DNA from: Lactobacillus sp. ESL0679
GTDB taxonomy: Bacteria; Bacillota; Bacilli; Lactobacillales; Lactobacillaceae
Length of the DNA: 64,000 nucleotides
Assembly (NCBI RefSeq): GCF_029433515.1
Contig: NZ_JAQTIG010000002.1
Span: forward strand, 248,001 to 312,000
Direction of reading: 5' to 3'
Part shown: positions 28,976 to 38,322 of the stretch, piece by piece
Position numbering within the stretch: the stretch's first letter is position 1
How the letters are laid out: each line of letters begins with the position of its first letter
The notes under the pieces: model-generated
The model's database searches: none
What the model was told of the DNA's origin: nothing
The model's input: the letters and a program-made list of their open reading frames with translations, nothing else
Position numbers and translations under genes: made by a program

Positions 28976-30514
28976 TTAGTCTTTAACTTGCTTGATAGTA
29001 TCAATAATTGAACCATCACGGTATTCAACTAAAGCAACAGTCCGATCAGTGTATTCAAGCGGCTTTGGAATACCAACTTGTCCTTCAGCCATCTTTTGCA
29101 ACTCTTTAATGTCAAGAATTTGCAAACCTGGGACCTTGCCAAATGCAGCAATCAAATCTTGCCGTTTAGGATTAATGGCAATCCCGCGTTCAGTTACTAA
29201 GACATCAATGGAGTCTCCTGGAGTAACTACTGTTTCAACAGAAGGAACCACCGTTGCATTACGGCCACGAACAAGTGGGGCAGTAATAATCGTCATTTTA
29301 GCATTAGCTGCATCTTGGTGACCACCAATTGCACCACGGATGACGCCATCTGAACCAGTCATTACGTTAACGTTGAAGTCAGTATCAATTTGCAATGCTG
29401 ACAAAATAGCAACGTCCAAATTATTAACAACTGCACCCTTATTATGAGGATCAGCGTACCATGAAGCGTCAATTTCTTGTTGGTCTTTGTTTTGTGCCAT
29501 TGAAGCTGCGGCACCCTTATCAAAGTCCTGTACGTCCATGATTTTCTTAACTAGACCTTCTGCAAGCAAATCAGTTGTTGGCTTAGTAATACCGCCTAAT
29601 GCAAATGAAGCTGTGATGCCATCATCAAGCATTGATTGACGTAAATAACGTGTTACAGCCAAAGCAGCACCACCAGAACCGGTTTGGAATGAAAAGCCTT
29701 GCTTGTAATATGGTGAATTAATAATTACTTGATTAACCATTTGCGCAATCTTTAATTCTTTTGGATCCTTAGTAAAACGAGTTGCTCCTGAACCAATTTT
29801 ATCTGGATCACCAATCTTGTCCACTTTGACAACATAATCAACTTGATCTTGTTTAATTGAAGCTGGAGTATTTGGATATTCGACAATATTATCAGTTAAT
29901 AAAACCACTTTATCAGCGTATTGCGCATCAATTAAAGCATAACCAAGTGAACCAAAGACAGCATCACCGTCTTGACCATTTGCATTACCAGCTGGATCTG
30001 AAACTGGAACACCGAGAAAGGCAATATCAATTTTAATATCGCCCTCTTCAATTGCTCGCGCACGATTACCATGTGAACGGAAAATAACTGGATTCTTTAA
30101 ACCACCGTGAGAAATAAAGTCGCCTAGTGAACCACGCATTCCTGAAGAAACAATGTTAGTGATAACACCCTTTTTAATGGCTTCAATCACCTTATCGTTC
30201 ATTACACCGGTAAGTGAAGATGGAGCCAGAGTCAAATCTTTATAACCCATGTTAATGATTTTATCCATCACTTTATTGAAGGCAAAGTCACCATTTCTAA
30301 AGTGGTGGTGAAAAGAAATCGTCATCCCATCTTTAAGATTGTTCTTAATTACATCATCAAGTGAATCAACAACCTTGTCTTCACCAGCAGTAACTCGCAC
30401 TTTAGGTGCAACTCTTTGAACTTCTGGATTACCAATAGTTGCTGATGTAAATGGCTTTAAATTCATTTCTGACATTAAATTGTCTGGTAATTCGCGATTA
30501 ACTTTATTCTCCAA
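28976..30514 (-). CDS. citF: Citrate lyase alpha subunit (citrate CoA-transferase)
   Basis: 512-residue transferase that exchanges acetyl for citryl on the acyl carrier protein. [15 protein letters not shown] near residue 66 and [16 protein letters not shown] are family blocks. I place the start at TTG 30512-30514, because gaggaggg lies 9 bases upstream and the length then matches known CitF (about 510); in-frame ATG and TTG codons further up sit in or before that ribosome site. It overlaps the end of citE by 11 bases. Confidence 0.95.
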   Translation of the reverse strand: MENKVNRELPDNLMSEMNLKPFTSATIGNPEVQRVAPKVRVTAGEDKVVDSLDDVIKNNLKDGMTISFHHHFRNGDFAFNKVMDKIINMGYKDLTLAPSSLTGVMNDKVIEAIKKGVITNIVSSGMRGSLGDFISHGGLKNPVIFRSHGNRARAIEEGDIKIDIAFLGVPVSDPAGNANGQDGDAVFGSLGYALIDAQYADKVVLLTDNIVEYPNTPASIKQDQVDYVVKVDKIGDPDKIGSGATRFTKDPKELKIAQMVNQVIINSPYYKQGFSFQTGSGGAALAVTRYLRQSMLDDGITASFALGGITKPTTDLLAEGLVKKIMDVQDFDKGAAASMAQNKDQQEIDASWYADPHNKGAVVNNLDVAILSALQIDTDFNVNVMTGSDGVIRGAIGGHQDAANAKMTIITAPLVRGRNATVVPSVETVVTPGDSIDVLVTERGIAINPKRQDLIAAFGKVPGLQILDIKELQKMAEGQVGIPKPLEYTDRTVALVEYRDGSIIDTIKQVKD

Positions 30515-31418
30515 TGTAATTACCCTCCTCATCAATTAAGTTAGAAGCCTTTGCAGTTTCAATGACTCTGTTTGCCTTAGCAACAACTGGCTTATCAACC
30601 ATTTTGCCGTTCATTGAAATAACACCTGAGCCCTTGGCTTTAGCTTCTCGAATTGCATTTTGAACGTTTTTAGCGTTTTCAATTTCTTCTTTAGTTGGGT
30701 TGAAGACATCATTAACCATTGGAATTTGACGTGGGTTAACTAATGACTTACCGTCATAACCAAGCTCATAAATGTATCTGGTTTCACGATAAAATCCTTC
30801 AGTATCTTTCATATTTGAAAAGACAGTATCAAAAGCATAAACGTCAGCTGCTCTAGCGGATTGAAGAACCATATTTCGAGCAAATTCCAATTCACGCCCG
30901 TCTGGATAACGGTGAGTATGCATATCAGCAGTGTAATCTTCACCAGAAACAGCAAGTCCCATCATTAAAGGTGTTGCTGTAGCAATAGTTGGTGTGTTCA
31001 AAACACCTTTAGCACTTTCAATCGCTGCCATAACACCAATTGAACCTTTTTCAACACCGTATTCTTCTTCTGCTTTTTCCATGTCCTTAACTAATTTTTG
31101 GATCATTTCAGCAGATTCTGTCTTTGGTAAACGAATAACGTCAACACCGGCTTTAACCATTGCTTTAACATCTTCGTCATAAAATGGCGTATCTTGACCG
31201 TTAATCCGAACGACAATTTCAGCACCGCCAAAATCAACGTGCTTAATTGCGTTATAGACAAGCATTCTGGCAGCATCCTTTTCAGTTAAGGAAACAGCAT
31301 CTTCCAAGTCAAGCATAATTGAGTCTGCACCATAAATACCAGCATCTTTAACCATTGCTGGATTATTGCCGGGCACAAACATCATCGTCCGGCGCAAACG
31401 ATTCTTTACGTAAGTCAT
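30504..31418 (-). CDS. citE: Citrate lyase beta subunit (citryl-ACP lyase)
   Basis: 304-residue lyase that cleaves citryl-ACP to acetyl-ACP and oxaloacetate. The fold is the HpcH/CitE TIM barrel. [15 protein letters not shown] near residue 9, [14 protein letters not shown] near 35 (metal-binding acidic residues) and the catalytic-site block VIRLPKTES near 93 are visible. The start directly abuts the stop of citD. Confidence 0.97.
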   Translation of the reverse strand: MTYVKNRLRRTMMFVPGNNPAMVKDAGIYGADSIMLDLEDAVSLTEKDAARMLVYNAIKHVDFGGAEIVVRINGQDTPFYDEDVKAMVKAGVDVIRLPKTESAEMIQKLVKDMEKAEEEYGVEKGSIGVMAAIESAKGVLNTPTIATATPLMMGLAVSGEDYTADMHTHRYPDGRELEFARNMVLQSARAADVYAFDTVFSNMKDTEGFYRETRYIYELGYDGKSLVNPRQIPMVNDVFNPTKEEIENAKNVQNAIREAKAKGSGVISMNGKMVDKPVVAKANRVIETAKASNLIDEEGNYIGE

Positions 31419-31715
31419 TTATTGCAATACCTCCAATTCTGGTTTATCAGTAGTTTCAGTAGCTCTTTGTGCTGCAGCTAAAGTACGAGCTGCAATGACA
31501 CAATCAAGTGCACCTTTATCAGTAGCTTTCACCTTCGCATTACTAATACCAAACTTTTCCAAAGTATCAGTAATCACCTTTTTAATTTGATCGCCATATG
31601 CTTTGATTACTTCTGAATCCAAATCAATTTGAATCCCATCATTACCTTTAGAAATCATAATTTGAATATCTGAGGATTCTAAAGTTCCTGCGACACCAAT
31701 TGTTTTAATTTCCAT
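31419..31715 (-). CDS. citD: Citrate lyase acyl carrier protein (gamma subunit)
   Basis: 98-residue carrier protein. The motif AGTLESSDIQI places the prosthetic-group serine at S14, exactly where it is in Klebsiella CitD. It overlaps citC by 11 bases and abuts citE. Confidence 0.97.
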   Translation of the reverse strand: MEIKTIGVAGTLESSDIQIMISKGNDGIQIDLDSEVIKAYGDQIKKVITDTLEKFGISNAKVKATDKGALDCVIAARTLAAAQRATETTDKPELEVLQ

Positions 31716-32760
31716 TAATATTCATTCCTTTCTGAATTCTAGTTTGTAAAACTTTTTGATTACTTTTAATGAAGTCCATTGTTATATTCGGAACGAGCAA
31801 CTTAATTGCTGCTAGGTCACCTGTTTTAATTAGTTGCCTTACTTTAGTTGCAGTGATTACTTGATCATCATTGCTAAATCTTGGCACAATCTTGACTTCA
31901 ATCTGGGGGCTGAGTTCGTTAATTAAACTCTTATTGTAGAAATTAGTTGTATGTGAGAAAGGTTCTGTCCCCAAATATCGCCGACTGATTGCCAACTTAG
32001 GTGCAATAATGTTTTTAAAAACACGTGCATCAATTGTAGTTTGTGTCTTAATTAAATCATCCGGACTTTTTAAGAAATATGCCGGAAAAGTAGCTTGCGA
32101 AACTAAATAGTCGCTACCACTAACAACATGAACATTTTTTAAATCAGCAGTTCCATTCTTTACTAGCTGCATCCGCTCTTCAGTTTTAAATAAGGAAGCA
32201 TCTGTTGCCACAACAAAAATATAAACTAAATCATTTTCTTGACTAGCTAGCTGAGCAAGCCTTTGATGACCCAAAGTAAAAGGGTTAGCATTCATTACAA
32301 TTGCTGCTACCTTCTTGTCTTTTTTGCCTTCGACCTGTGGAATTGTAGCCAAGTAGTCATTTACATCTGGCGTACCACTTTCTAAAAAAGCAGCTACATC
32401 AGTATGAGCCAATTCTGTAAAGCCAAGATGTTGGAAACTAGTTGAGTATTGCGTTTTAGTAAATACAAAATTATGAAAAATCTTTCGGTTAAATTGATAT
32501 TGTTGTAAAGCTGTTACCATTTGATTAAAACGGCTGCCAGGAGTTGCCCCCCGATTACAAACAGCAATATATTTTAAAACATTGCCGGCTACACTTCCCG
32601 TTCCTACTAATTCACCTTCATCATTAATAATACCTAAAGTATGGTCAATGACATCAACTTCGCGAGAACTAAAATCGTGTAAGCCCAATTTAATCAAGAA
32701 TTTTTCCCATTTAGTCCGAACTGTTTGATCACTTAAATAAAGATCTACGATTTGGTCCAT
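31705..32760 (-). CDS. citC: [Citrate (pro-3S)-lyase] ligase
   Basis: 351-residue enzyme that acetylates the thiol of the CitD prosthetic group using ATP and acetate, which activates citrate lyase. An N-terminal GNAT-like part (residues about 1-140) precedes a nucleotidyltransferase domain with MNANPFTLGHQRLAQLA near 155, the HxGH-type nucleotide site. It overlaps citD by 11 bases and the upstream hydrolase gene by 16 bases. Confidence 0.94.
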   Translation of the reverse strand: MDQIVDLYLSDQTVRTKWEKFLIKLGLHDFSSREVDVIDHTLGIINDEGELVGTGSVAGNVLKYIAVCNRGATPGSRFNQMVTALQQYQFNRKIFHNFVFTKTQYSTSFQHLGFTELAHTDVAAFLESGTPDVNDYLATIPQVEGKKDKKVAAIVMNANPFTLGHQRLAQLASQENDLVYIFVVATDASLFKTEERMQLVKNGTADLKNVHVVSGSDYLVSQATFPAYFLKSPDDLIKTQTTIDARVFKNIIAPKLAISRRYLGTEPFSHTTNFYNKSLINELSPQIEVKIVPRFSNDDQVITATKVRQLIKTGDLAAIKLLVPNITMDFIKSNQKVLQTRIQKGMNINGN

Positions 32761-33545
32761 TGGGTCACATCCTTTAAGAAATTAATAATTGCTTGATACA
32801 TTGCAAGTGGCTGTTCTGCCTGAACTAGATGTCCACAATTCTTGATAATCTGAACCTGAATCTTGGAATTAAGTTTTTGCATTTCAAATGCAAAATGATA
32901 ATCAAAAAATGGTGAATTTTCTCCTGCTAAAACAAGCATCGGAATTGTCATATCCATTAATACATCGCGCCAATCCTGTTCAGCATGATCAATTAAGCAG
33001 AGATAATTATTTTCGGCACGATAAGGATATTCTTTGGCCTCAAGCTTAGCTTTCGCAAACATTTGATCATCAATATGAGCATAGAATGCATTGCCAAAAT
33101 CGATCTTTAAATATTGAGGATAATTATCCCAACTTAGGTCCTTAAAGCCATATTGCCAAGTTTGATCTTGAACCATCTTTGGTGGTTGATCCAAATCAAC
33201 TATTGCCCGCACCCGAGAAGCACCATATAAAGAAAGATAAGACCATAAAGTAGCTGCTCCCATTGAATTACCAATAGCAACTACATCATGTAAATCAAGC
33301 TTTTGAAATAGTTCTGCCAAATCTTCAGCATGGCGACTAATTCTTTGCCCCTTATACGTTCTTTGTGAACGGCCTTGGTTACGTGGATCAAAAATAATGA
33401 AGCGAAAATCATTTTTAAATAATTTTATGACCTCCAGCCACATCTGACTTGACCCACCAATACCTGGAATCGCGACAATTACCGGCTTAGCTTCATTTGT
33501 ATCGTAATAATGTAAACGGATACCATCATTAGTGGTAAAATCCAC
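32745..33545 (-). CDS. Alpha/beta hydrolase embedded in the citrate lyase operon
   Basis: 266-residue alpha/beta hydrolase. The oxyanion region IPGIGGSSQMW is near residue 26, the nucleophile serine in AIGNSMGAATLW near 95, and the catalytic histidine in NCGHLVQAEQP near 240. No signal peptide is present, so it is cytosolic. The substrate is unknown. It overlaps citC by 16 bases and follows the transporter by 12, so it is made with the citrate enzymes. I know of no standard role for a hydrolase in citrate lyase operons. An ester or thioester of a carboxylate is a guess from context. Confidence 0.85.
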   Translation of the reverse strand: MDFTTNDGIRLHYYDTNEAKPVIVAIPGIGGSSQMWLEVIKLFKNDFRFIIFDPRNQGRSQRTYKGQRISRHAEDLAELFQKLDLHDVVAIGNSMGAATLWSYLSLYGASRVRAIVDLDQPPKMVQDQTWQYGFKDLSWDNYPQYLKIDFGNAFYAHIDDQMFAKAKLEAKEYPYRAENNYLCLIDHAEQDWRDVLMDMTIPMLVLAGENSPFFDYHFAFEMQKLNSKIQVQIIKNCGHLVQAEQPLAMYQAIINFLKDVTQWTKS

Positions 33546-33557
33546 TGTTATTACTCC

Positions 33558-35024
33558 TTACCACATACCAATGACTTTCATCCACAACGTACCGATAATA
33601 CCAAAAATCAATAAATAAATGATTCCTAATAGGAAGTTCATCTTCCACCATTCACCTTGTTTAACATAACCTGTCGTAGCTAAAATTGAAGCAGGCCCGT
33701 TAGCATAGTGAGTTGTTGAGGCATTAATTGCACCAGTAAATGCAAGCAGCATTGCAGCTAATTTAAGTGGCGCACCAGTAGCAACTGCAACGGATAAGAA
33801 TGGTAAGTACAGTGCTGTCATATGAGCAGTACCGCTGGCAAAGAAGTAGTGGGTATAGAACATTAAAATGACTAAAACGATTAAAACTACTTGCCAACTA
33901 ACACCGTGCAGACTTAATTGAATTGTCTTTGAGAACCAATCAATAAAGCCAAAGGAAATTAATTTACCAGCCATAAAGACTAAGATTGATAACCAAATCA
34001 GAATATTCCAAGCACCAGTTTGCTTTAAAGCATCATTCATTGTTAAAACGCCAGTTAACAGAAGAAGTCCAACTGCTAAGAAAGCAACAAAAGTAGAATC
34101 TAATTGCGGAATCTTAATAATTCCTGATAAAACCCAAAGAATAATTGCAATTAGGAAGACACCAGCCATAATCTTTTCAGGTGTTGTTACAGGGCCCATT
34201 TCAGTTAAACGGTCGTCAGCCCATTTCTTAGCATTAGGTGTTTCCTTGATTTCTGGTGGGAAAATTTTGTAAATAACAATTGGGATGATAATTGTTGCAA
34301 CAATTACAGGTACTAATGCGGCAATAAACCAGCTAATCCAGCTCATGTTATAGCCTTTTTCAGCAGCCATTTGGGAGGCAACTAAGTTTGGCGCAGCACC
34401 AGTAATAAACAATGCCGTTGAGATAGTGTTAGCATGAAAGGCCATAAAGTCTAAATAAGCACCAATTTTCTTTCGTGATGGGTCATTTGGCTTTGAACCA
34501 TAACTTTCTGAAATTGACTTAGTAACAGGCCATACAACCCCACCAGTCCGGGCACTGTTAGATGGAATTAAAGCTCCTAAGATTAGTTCCAGACCAGTAA
34601 TCGCATAACCAATACCGATTGATTTTTTACCGAAGCGTCGGATCATCCAGTAGGCAATTCGATTACCTAAACCGGTTTTACTGATTCCATAAGCCATAAT
34701 AAAAGCCATCGCAATTAGCCACGCAGCTGAATTACTAAAAGCACTTAAGATACCCTTATTAACAACGCCAGTTTTGGGATCTGGAATATCTTTAATCGGT
34801 GCAAGTCCAACCAAAACAGTTGTAATTAAACCAATTAATGTTGTCCCACCAATTGGCAATGGTTTTGTGATACAACCAACAATTGTAGCAACAAAGACAG
34901 CAAACATTTCCCAAGCTTGCGGTGTCAAGCCAGCTGGTCGCCAAGGTGTTGCACACCACAGGACGATTCCGATTACCAAAGGCCAAATAAACCCTTTATA
35001 ATTCACTTTCTCTAAAGTTTTCAT
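33558..35024 (-). CDS. DASS-family carboxylate transporter, probable citrate/succinate antiporter (CitT-like)
   Basis: 488-residue membrane protein with about 12 hydrophobic segments, of the divalent anion:Na+ symporter (DASS) family, CitT/TtdT/SodiT1 branch. The paired SNT-type motifs are seen as PSNSARTGGVVWPV near residue 154 and TTHYANGPASIL near 440. In this operon, and with a route to succinate next door, citrate uptake in exchange for succinate is the likely function (inferred). The ATG follows gaaggataatc. Confidence 0.88.
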   Translation of the reverse strand: MKTLEKVNYKGFIWPLVIGIVLWCATPWRPAGLTPQAWEMFAVFVATIVGCITKPLPIGGTTLIGLITTVLVGLAPIKDIPDPKTGVVNKGILSAFSNSAAWLIAMAFIMAYGISKTGLGNRIAYWMIRRFGKKSIGIGYAITGLELILGALIPSNSARTGGVVWPVTKSISESYGSKPNDPSRKKIGAYLDFMAFHANTISTALFITGAAPNLVASQMAAEKGYNMSWISWFIAALVPVIVATIIIPIVIYKIFPPEIKETPNAKKWADDRLTEMGPVTTPEKIMAGVFLIAIILWVLSGIIKIPQLDSTFVAFLAVGLLLLTGVLTMNDALKQTGAWNILIWLSILVFMAGKLISFGFIDWFSKTIQLSLHGVSWQVVLIVLVILMFYTHYFFASGTAHMTALYLPFLSVAVATGAPLKLAAMLLAFTGAINASTTHYANGPASILATTGYVKQGEWWKMNFLLGIIYLLIFGIIGTLWMKVIGMW

Positions 35025-35043
35025 GATTATCCTTCTTTATCAT

Positions 35044-35742
35044 TTAAAGGCGATATGTATCGTCAATAATCTTGTAACCTTTGTTAGCAAGCTCTACATC
35101 AACCCAGTCTAAATTGCCAGTACCATCATGATAACTTGCAGCTTTAGCATCGTCTTCTTTATGAAAAGCCTGAACCTTTGGCAATAATTCTGCAGCGTCT
35201 TCGCGACCTACTCTAACAACTCCATCGGCATCACCTAAAATGATGTCACCAGGATAAACGCTGGTATTACCACATGAAATTGGAACGTTAATTTCACCAG
35301 GTCCTTCTTTATAAGGACCGTTAGGCGTTGTACTAACCGCATAAATTGGTAAATCCCAATCCCTCAGTGTGTCAATGTCCCGCATCGGGCCATCAACAAC
35401 AACGCCGGCAACATGTCTTTGGTCTCGCAGCCATGTCATCATCACTTCACCAATGACAGCTCGTGTGTTGTCACCCTCGTTGTCAATAACAACAACATCA
35501 CCTGCGTTACAATATTTTAATGCGGCAAAGATTGTTAAATTGTCTCCCGGCCGATTATGAACAGTAAAAGCTGGGCCACACATTTCCTTTTTAGGTTTAG
35601 ACATTAACCTAATCCGAGGTGACATTGCACCCGTTCTGTTCATGCAGTCTGCCACATTGGATGAAGGTAATTCGGTATAAGCCTTAATTACTGCAGCATC
35701 TGGCAATTCTCTTTTTAAAAAAATTCGTTTGCCATCTTCCAT
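35044..35742 (-). CDS. RraA-like protein, probable oxaloacetate decarboxylase
   Basis: 232-residue member of the RraA/HMG-aldolase-like family. The metal and substrate site shows GEVMMTWLRDQ near residue 104 and GVVVDGPMRDIDTL near 119 (the Arg-Asp pair). Members of this family decarboxylate oxaloacetate to pyruvate. In a citrate lyase operon without a malic-type or biotin-type decarboxylase, that is the most likely job. It lies between the transporter and the dehydrogenase gene with short gaps. Confidence 0.85.
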   Translation of the reverse strand: MEDGKRIFLKRELPDAAVIKAYTELPSSNVADCMNRTGAMSPRIRLMSKPKKEMCGPAFTVHNRPGDNLTIFAALKYCNAGDVVVIDNEGDNTRAVIGEVMMTWLRDQRHVAGVVVDGPMRDIDTLRDWDLPIYAVSTTPNGPYKEGPGEINVPISCGNTSVYPGDIILGDADGVVRVGREDAAELLPKVQAFHKEDDAKAASYHDGTGNLDWVDVELANKGYKIIDDTYRL

Positions 35743-35758
35743 TAAAAACGCCTCTTTT

Positions 35759-36688
35759 TTAATCTAAATTGACACCTGCAAGGACTTCTTGCATCTTATC
35801 AGCTGAATTAATCATCTTAGCTTGTTCTTCTTCTGATAATTTTGTTTCGATGACTTGGCTGATTCCAGTACCGTCAACAACCGTTGGAGTTCCTAAATAC
35901 AAGTCATGCTTGATGCCATATTCACCATTGATTGGTGCAGATAGTGGTAAAACAATGGCATGATTATCTAAAATTGCCCCTACAATTTGAGATAACATTA
36001 CTGCGATACCATAGAAAGTTGCACCCTTGTTTTCAATGATCTTGCCACCTTTTTGGCGAATATCACTTTCAACAGTTGCTAAGGTTTCATCATTGATTTC
36101 ATCAAAGTCACGCAATGATTTTCCAGCAACTAAAGACTCATCAAAGTTTTCAAATGAGGTATCACCATGTTCACCTAAAACCATTGAGTTAACACTTGCA
36201 ACTGGTACATTTAGCTTTTTAGCCAATTCAACTTGTAAACGAGCTGAATCAAGTGAAGTTCCTGTTCCAATAACTTTATTCTTAGGAAAACCAGACAATT
36301 TTTGGGTTAATGTAGTCAAAATATCGACTGGATTTGCGGAAACAACAAAAACTCCATTAAAGCCGGAATCAACAACTGGTTGAACAATACTCTTTAAAAT
36401 ATTGACGTTTTTGTTAACCAAATCTAATCTAGTTTCACCAGGCTTACGAGGAACACCGGCTGTAATCACAACAACATCAGCGTCTTTTGCATCAGCATAT
36501 TCGCCAGGGTGAATGTCGCATTCACCAGCAAAAGGAGTAATGTCTTCAAGATCCATTGAGTCACCGATTGGGCGTTTTTTCACAACATCAGCAATAATTA
36601 ATTCATTAACTTTTGTATGTTGCAGTAAATCATTAGCAAAGGTTGAACCAACAGCGCCATCACCAACAAGCAGTACTTTTCTATTCAT
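35759..36688 (-). CDS. LDH/MDH-family dehydrogenase with malate-type specificity residue
   Basis: 309-residue NAD-dependent 2-hydroxyacid dehydrogenase of the LDH-like fold. NAD site LVGDGAVGSTFAND near residue 7, catalytic His174 in VLGEHGDTSF, Asp147/Arg150 in LDSAR. The specificity loop reads GVPRKPGETR. Arg81 stands where L-lactate dehydrogenases have Gln (GAPQKPGETR), and Arg at this place selects oxaloacetate. Malate dehydrogenase activity is therefore inferred. The ATG at 36686-36688 follows gaaaggaaattcgact; the upstream in-frame extension is leader. First gene of the citrate operon. Confidence 0.9.
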   Translation of the reverse strand: MNRKVLLVGDGAVGSTFANDLLQHTKVNELIIADVVKKRPIGDSMDLEDITPFAGECDIHPGEYADAKDADVVVITAGVPRKPGETRLDLVNKNVNILKSIVQPVVDSGFNGVFVVSANPVDILTTLTQKLSGFPKNKVIGTGTSLDSARLQVELAKKLNVPVASVNSMVLGEHGDTSFENFDESLVAGKSLRDFDEINDETLATVESDIRQKGGKIIENKGATFYGIAVMLSQIVGAILDNHAIVLPLSAPINGEYGIKHDLYLGTPTVVDGTGISQVIETKLSEEEQAKMINSADKMQEVLAGVNLD

Positions 36689-36740
36689 AGTCGAATTTCC
36701 TTTCAAATATTTAAAAATATTGTACTTTATTACACAAATT

Positions 36741-36769
36741 ATTATAAAACTGATTAGTTTGTTTTTCAA
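36741..36769 (-). promoter_or_regulatory. Promoter of the citrate operon
   Basis: On the minus strand TTGAAA (36764-36769), a 17-base spacer and TATAAT (36741-36746), about 53 bases before the dehydrogenase start. The surrounding DNA is very A/T-rich, which suits a SorC-type activator site, but I could not delimit an operator. Confidence 0.72.
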
Positions 36770-36851
36770 TATTTAAAATAAATAATTTTATTTTTAAATT
36801 TTTAAACAAGAAACCATTGATTTAATCCGCTTACTTCAATTGATTTCAATC

Positions 36852-36886
36852 AAAAAAGAAACTATCCCGTTTGAGATAGTTTCTTT
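36852..36886 (-). terminator. Terminator after the fumarate reductase gene
   Basis: aaagaaactatc / gatagtttcttt stem with a 7-base loop and a T run on the minus strand. It separates the fumC-frd unit from the citrate operon promoter. Confidence 0.85.
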
Positions 36887-36908
36887 GTGATTATTTTCTT
36901 TAGAATTA

Positions 36909-38306
36909 CTAGTTATTCGCTTGAATGAATTCCGTCATCTGAATGGCAGCTTGACGACCAAAAATAACAGTTTCGGCAATTGAATTACCACCAATACGGT
37001 TATTTCCGTGCAGTCCGCCTGATACTTCACCAGCAGCGTACAAGCCTTTAATAATGTTACCGTTTGTATCTAAAACTTCAGTTTTTGGTGTAATATGAAT
37101 TCCACCCATCGTGTAATGAATTGCAGGATGAATGTGAATTGCATAATAAGGACCGTGATCAATTGAGCGATCCATTCCGGTCTTACGATCAAAATCAGAA
37201 TCATTTTTAGCAGCAACAGCATCATTCCAATTTGCAACAGTTGCTGCCAAATTATCGGCATCAACACCAATTTCTTGAGCTAAATCAGCAAGTGTTGCAC
37301 CATGCTTAACTAAACCAACATGATCATAAAATTCAACTGCAGTAAAGTTGTCACGAATTCCTTGGTCGAATACCAGATAAGCGCCATCTTCATGCAAATT
37401 AGTAATTGCATCGGAAACAATTTTTCTTGTATTTAGTTCATTAACAAACCGTTTTCCAGCATTATTAACTAAAATCGCACCTTCACCACGAAGCCCTTCA
37501 CCAATCAAATAAACATGATCGGTATCAGTTTGAGCAGTTGGGTGAACTTGAATAAAGTCCATTTGCTCTAATTGAGCATCAACTGCACTAGCTAATTTCA
37601 GACCATCACCAGTAGCACCTGGTTGATTAGTTGTCTTATATTCAGCAAGATCTGGACGATACTTCTTAATCATTTCTTTAGAAGCACCAAATCCACCTGA
37701 AGCAAGCATCACTGCCTTAGCATTAACTGTTTTAACACCTGTATCAGTTTCAACTTCAATTCCAGTAACTTGCTTTGCGCCATTTTCAATTAACTTGATT
37801 ACTTTAGAATTATTAAAAATCGGAATATTGTCTTCCTGAATTTTCTTTAAAGAACCAGTAACAAGGTAACCACCAACTGGAGCCATTGATGCTGGACGGT
37901 GAGCACGTTTTTTGCTCATTCCGCCAGTAATTGTTAAATTAGTCAATTCAATACCATGCTCCATTAACCAGCTAATTGCAATTGCCGAATGGTCAACAAA
38001 GTAACGCAATAAGTCGCGATCGTTCATTAAACCGCCACCCTTTAAGGTTTCCTTGTAAAAGTCTTCCTTATCGTCAATAATGCCGTCATTTAATTGCACC
38101 AAACTTTCAGAAGCATTCATCCCTGATGATGCCCTGTTAGTATTGCCACCTAAATCATTATTTTTTTCAAAAATTGCAACATTTAATCCTAATTCATGTG
38201 CCTGAATTGCAGCAGTTAAGCCAGTACCACCAGCACCAACGATTATTGCATCATAGTCACTTTTAATTTCAGAACTTTGACTTGGGGTAAAAATAAATTT
38301 TGCCAT
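36909..38306 (-). CDS. Soluble fumarate reductase flavoprotein (FAD-only)
   Basis: 465-residue flavoprotein of the FrdA/flavocytochrome c family. The FAD site is GAGGTGLTAAIQA near residue 24. The catalytic block has GEGLRGEGAILVN and KRFVNELNTRK (the Arg that donates the proton), and near the C-terminus GGLHGNNRIGGNSIAET carries the substrate-binding His and Arg. It has no heme domain, no FMN_bind domain and no signal peptide, so it is cytosolic with an unknown electron donor. It follows fumC by 16 bases and completes malate-fumarate-succinate. Confidence 0.93.
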   Translation of the reverse strand: MAKFIFTPSQSSEIKSDYDAIIVGAGGTGLTAAIQAHELGLNVAIFEKNNDLGGNTNRASSGMNASESLVQLNDGIIDDKEDFYKETLKGGGLMNDRDLLRYFVDHSAIAISWLMEHGIELTNLTITGGMSKKRAHRPASMAPVGGYLVTGSLKKIQEDNIPIFNNSKVIKLIENGAKQVTGIEVETDTGVKTVNAKAVMLASGGFGASKEMIKKYRPDLAEYKTTNQPGATGDGLKLASAVDAQLEQMDFIQVHPTAQTDTDHVYLIGEGLRGEGAILVNNAGKRFVNELNTRKIVSDAITNLHEDGAYLVFDQGIRDNFTAVEFYDHVGLVKHGATLADLAQEIGVDADNLAATVANWNDAVAAKNDSDFDRKTGMDRSIDHGPYYAIHIHPAIHYTMGGIHITPKTEVLDTNGNIIKGLYAAGEVSGGLHGNNRIGGNSIAETVIFGRQAAIQMTEFIQANN

Positions 38307-38322
38307 ATTTCTCCTCTATTAT

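Noticed and set aside
35759-36688. Plain L-lactate dehydrogenase
   Set aside because: The fold fits, but the residue that selects pyruvate (Gln) is Arg and the operon supplies oxaloacetate, so malate dehydrogenase is the better call.
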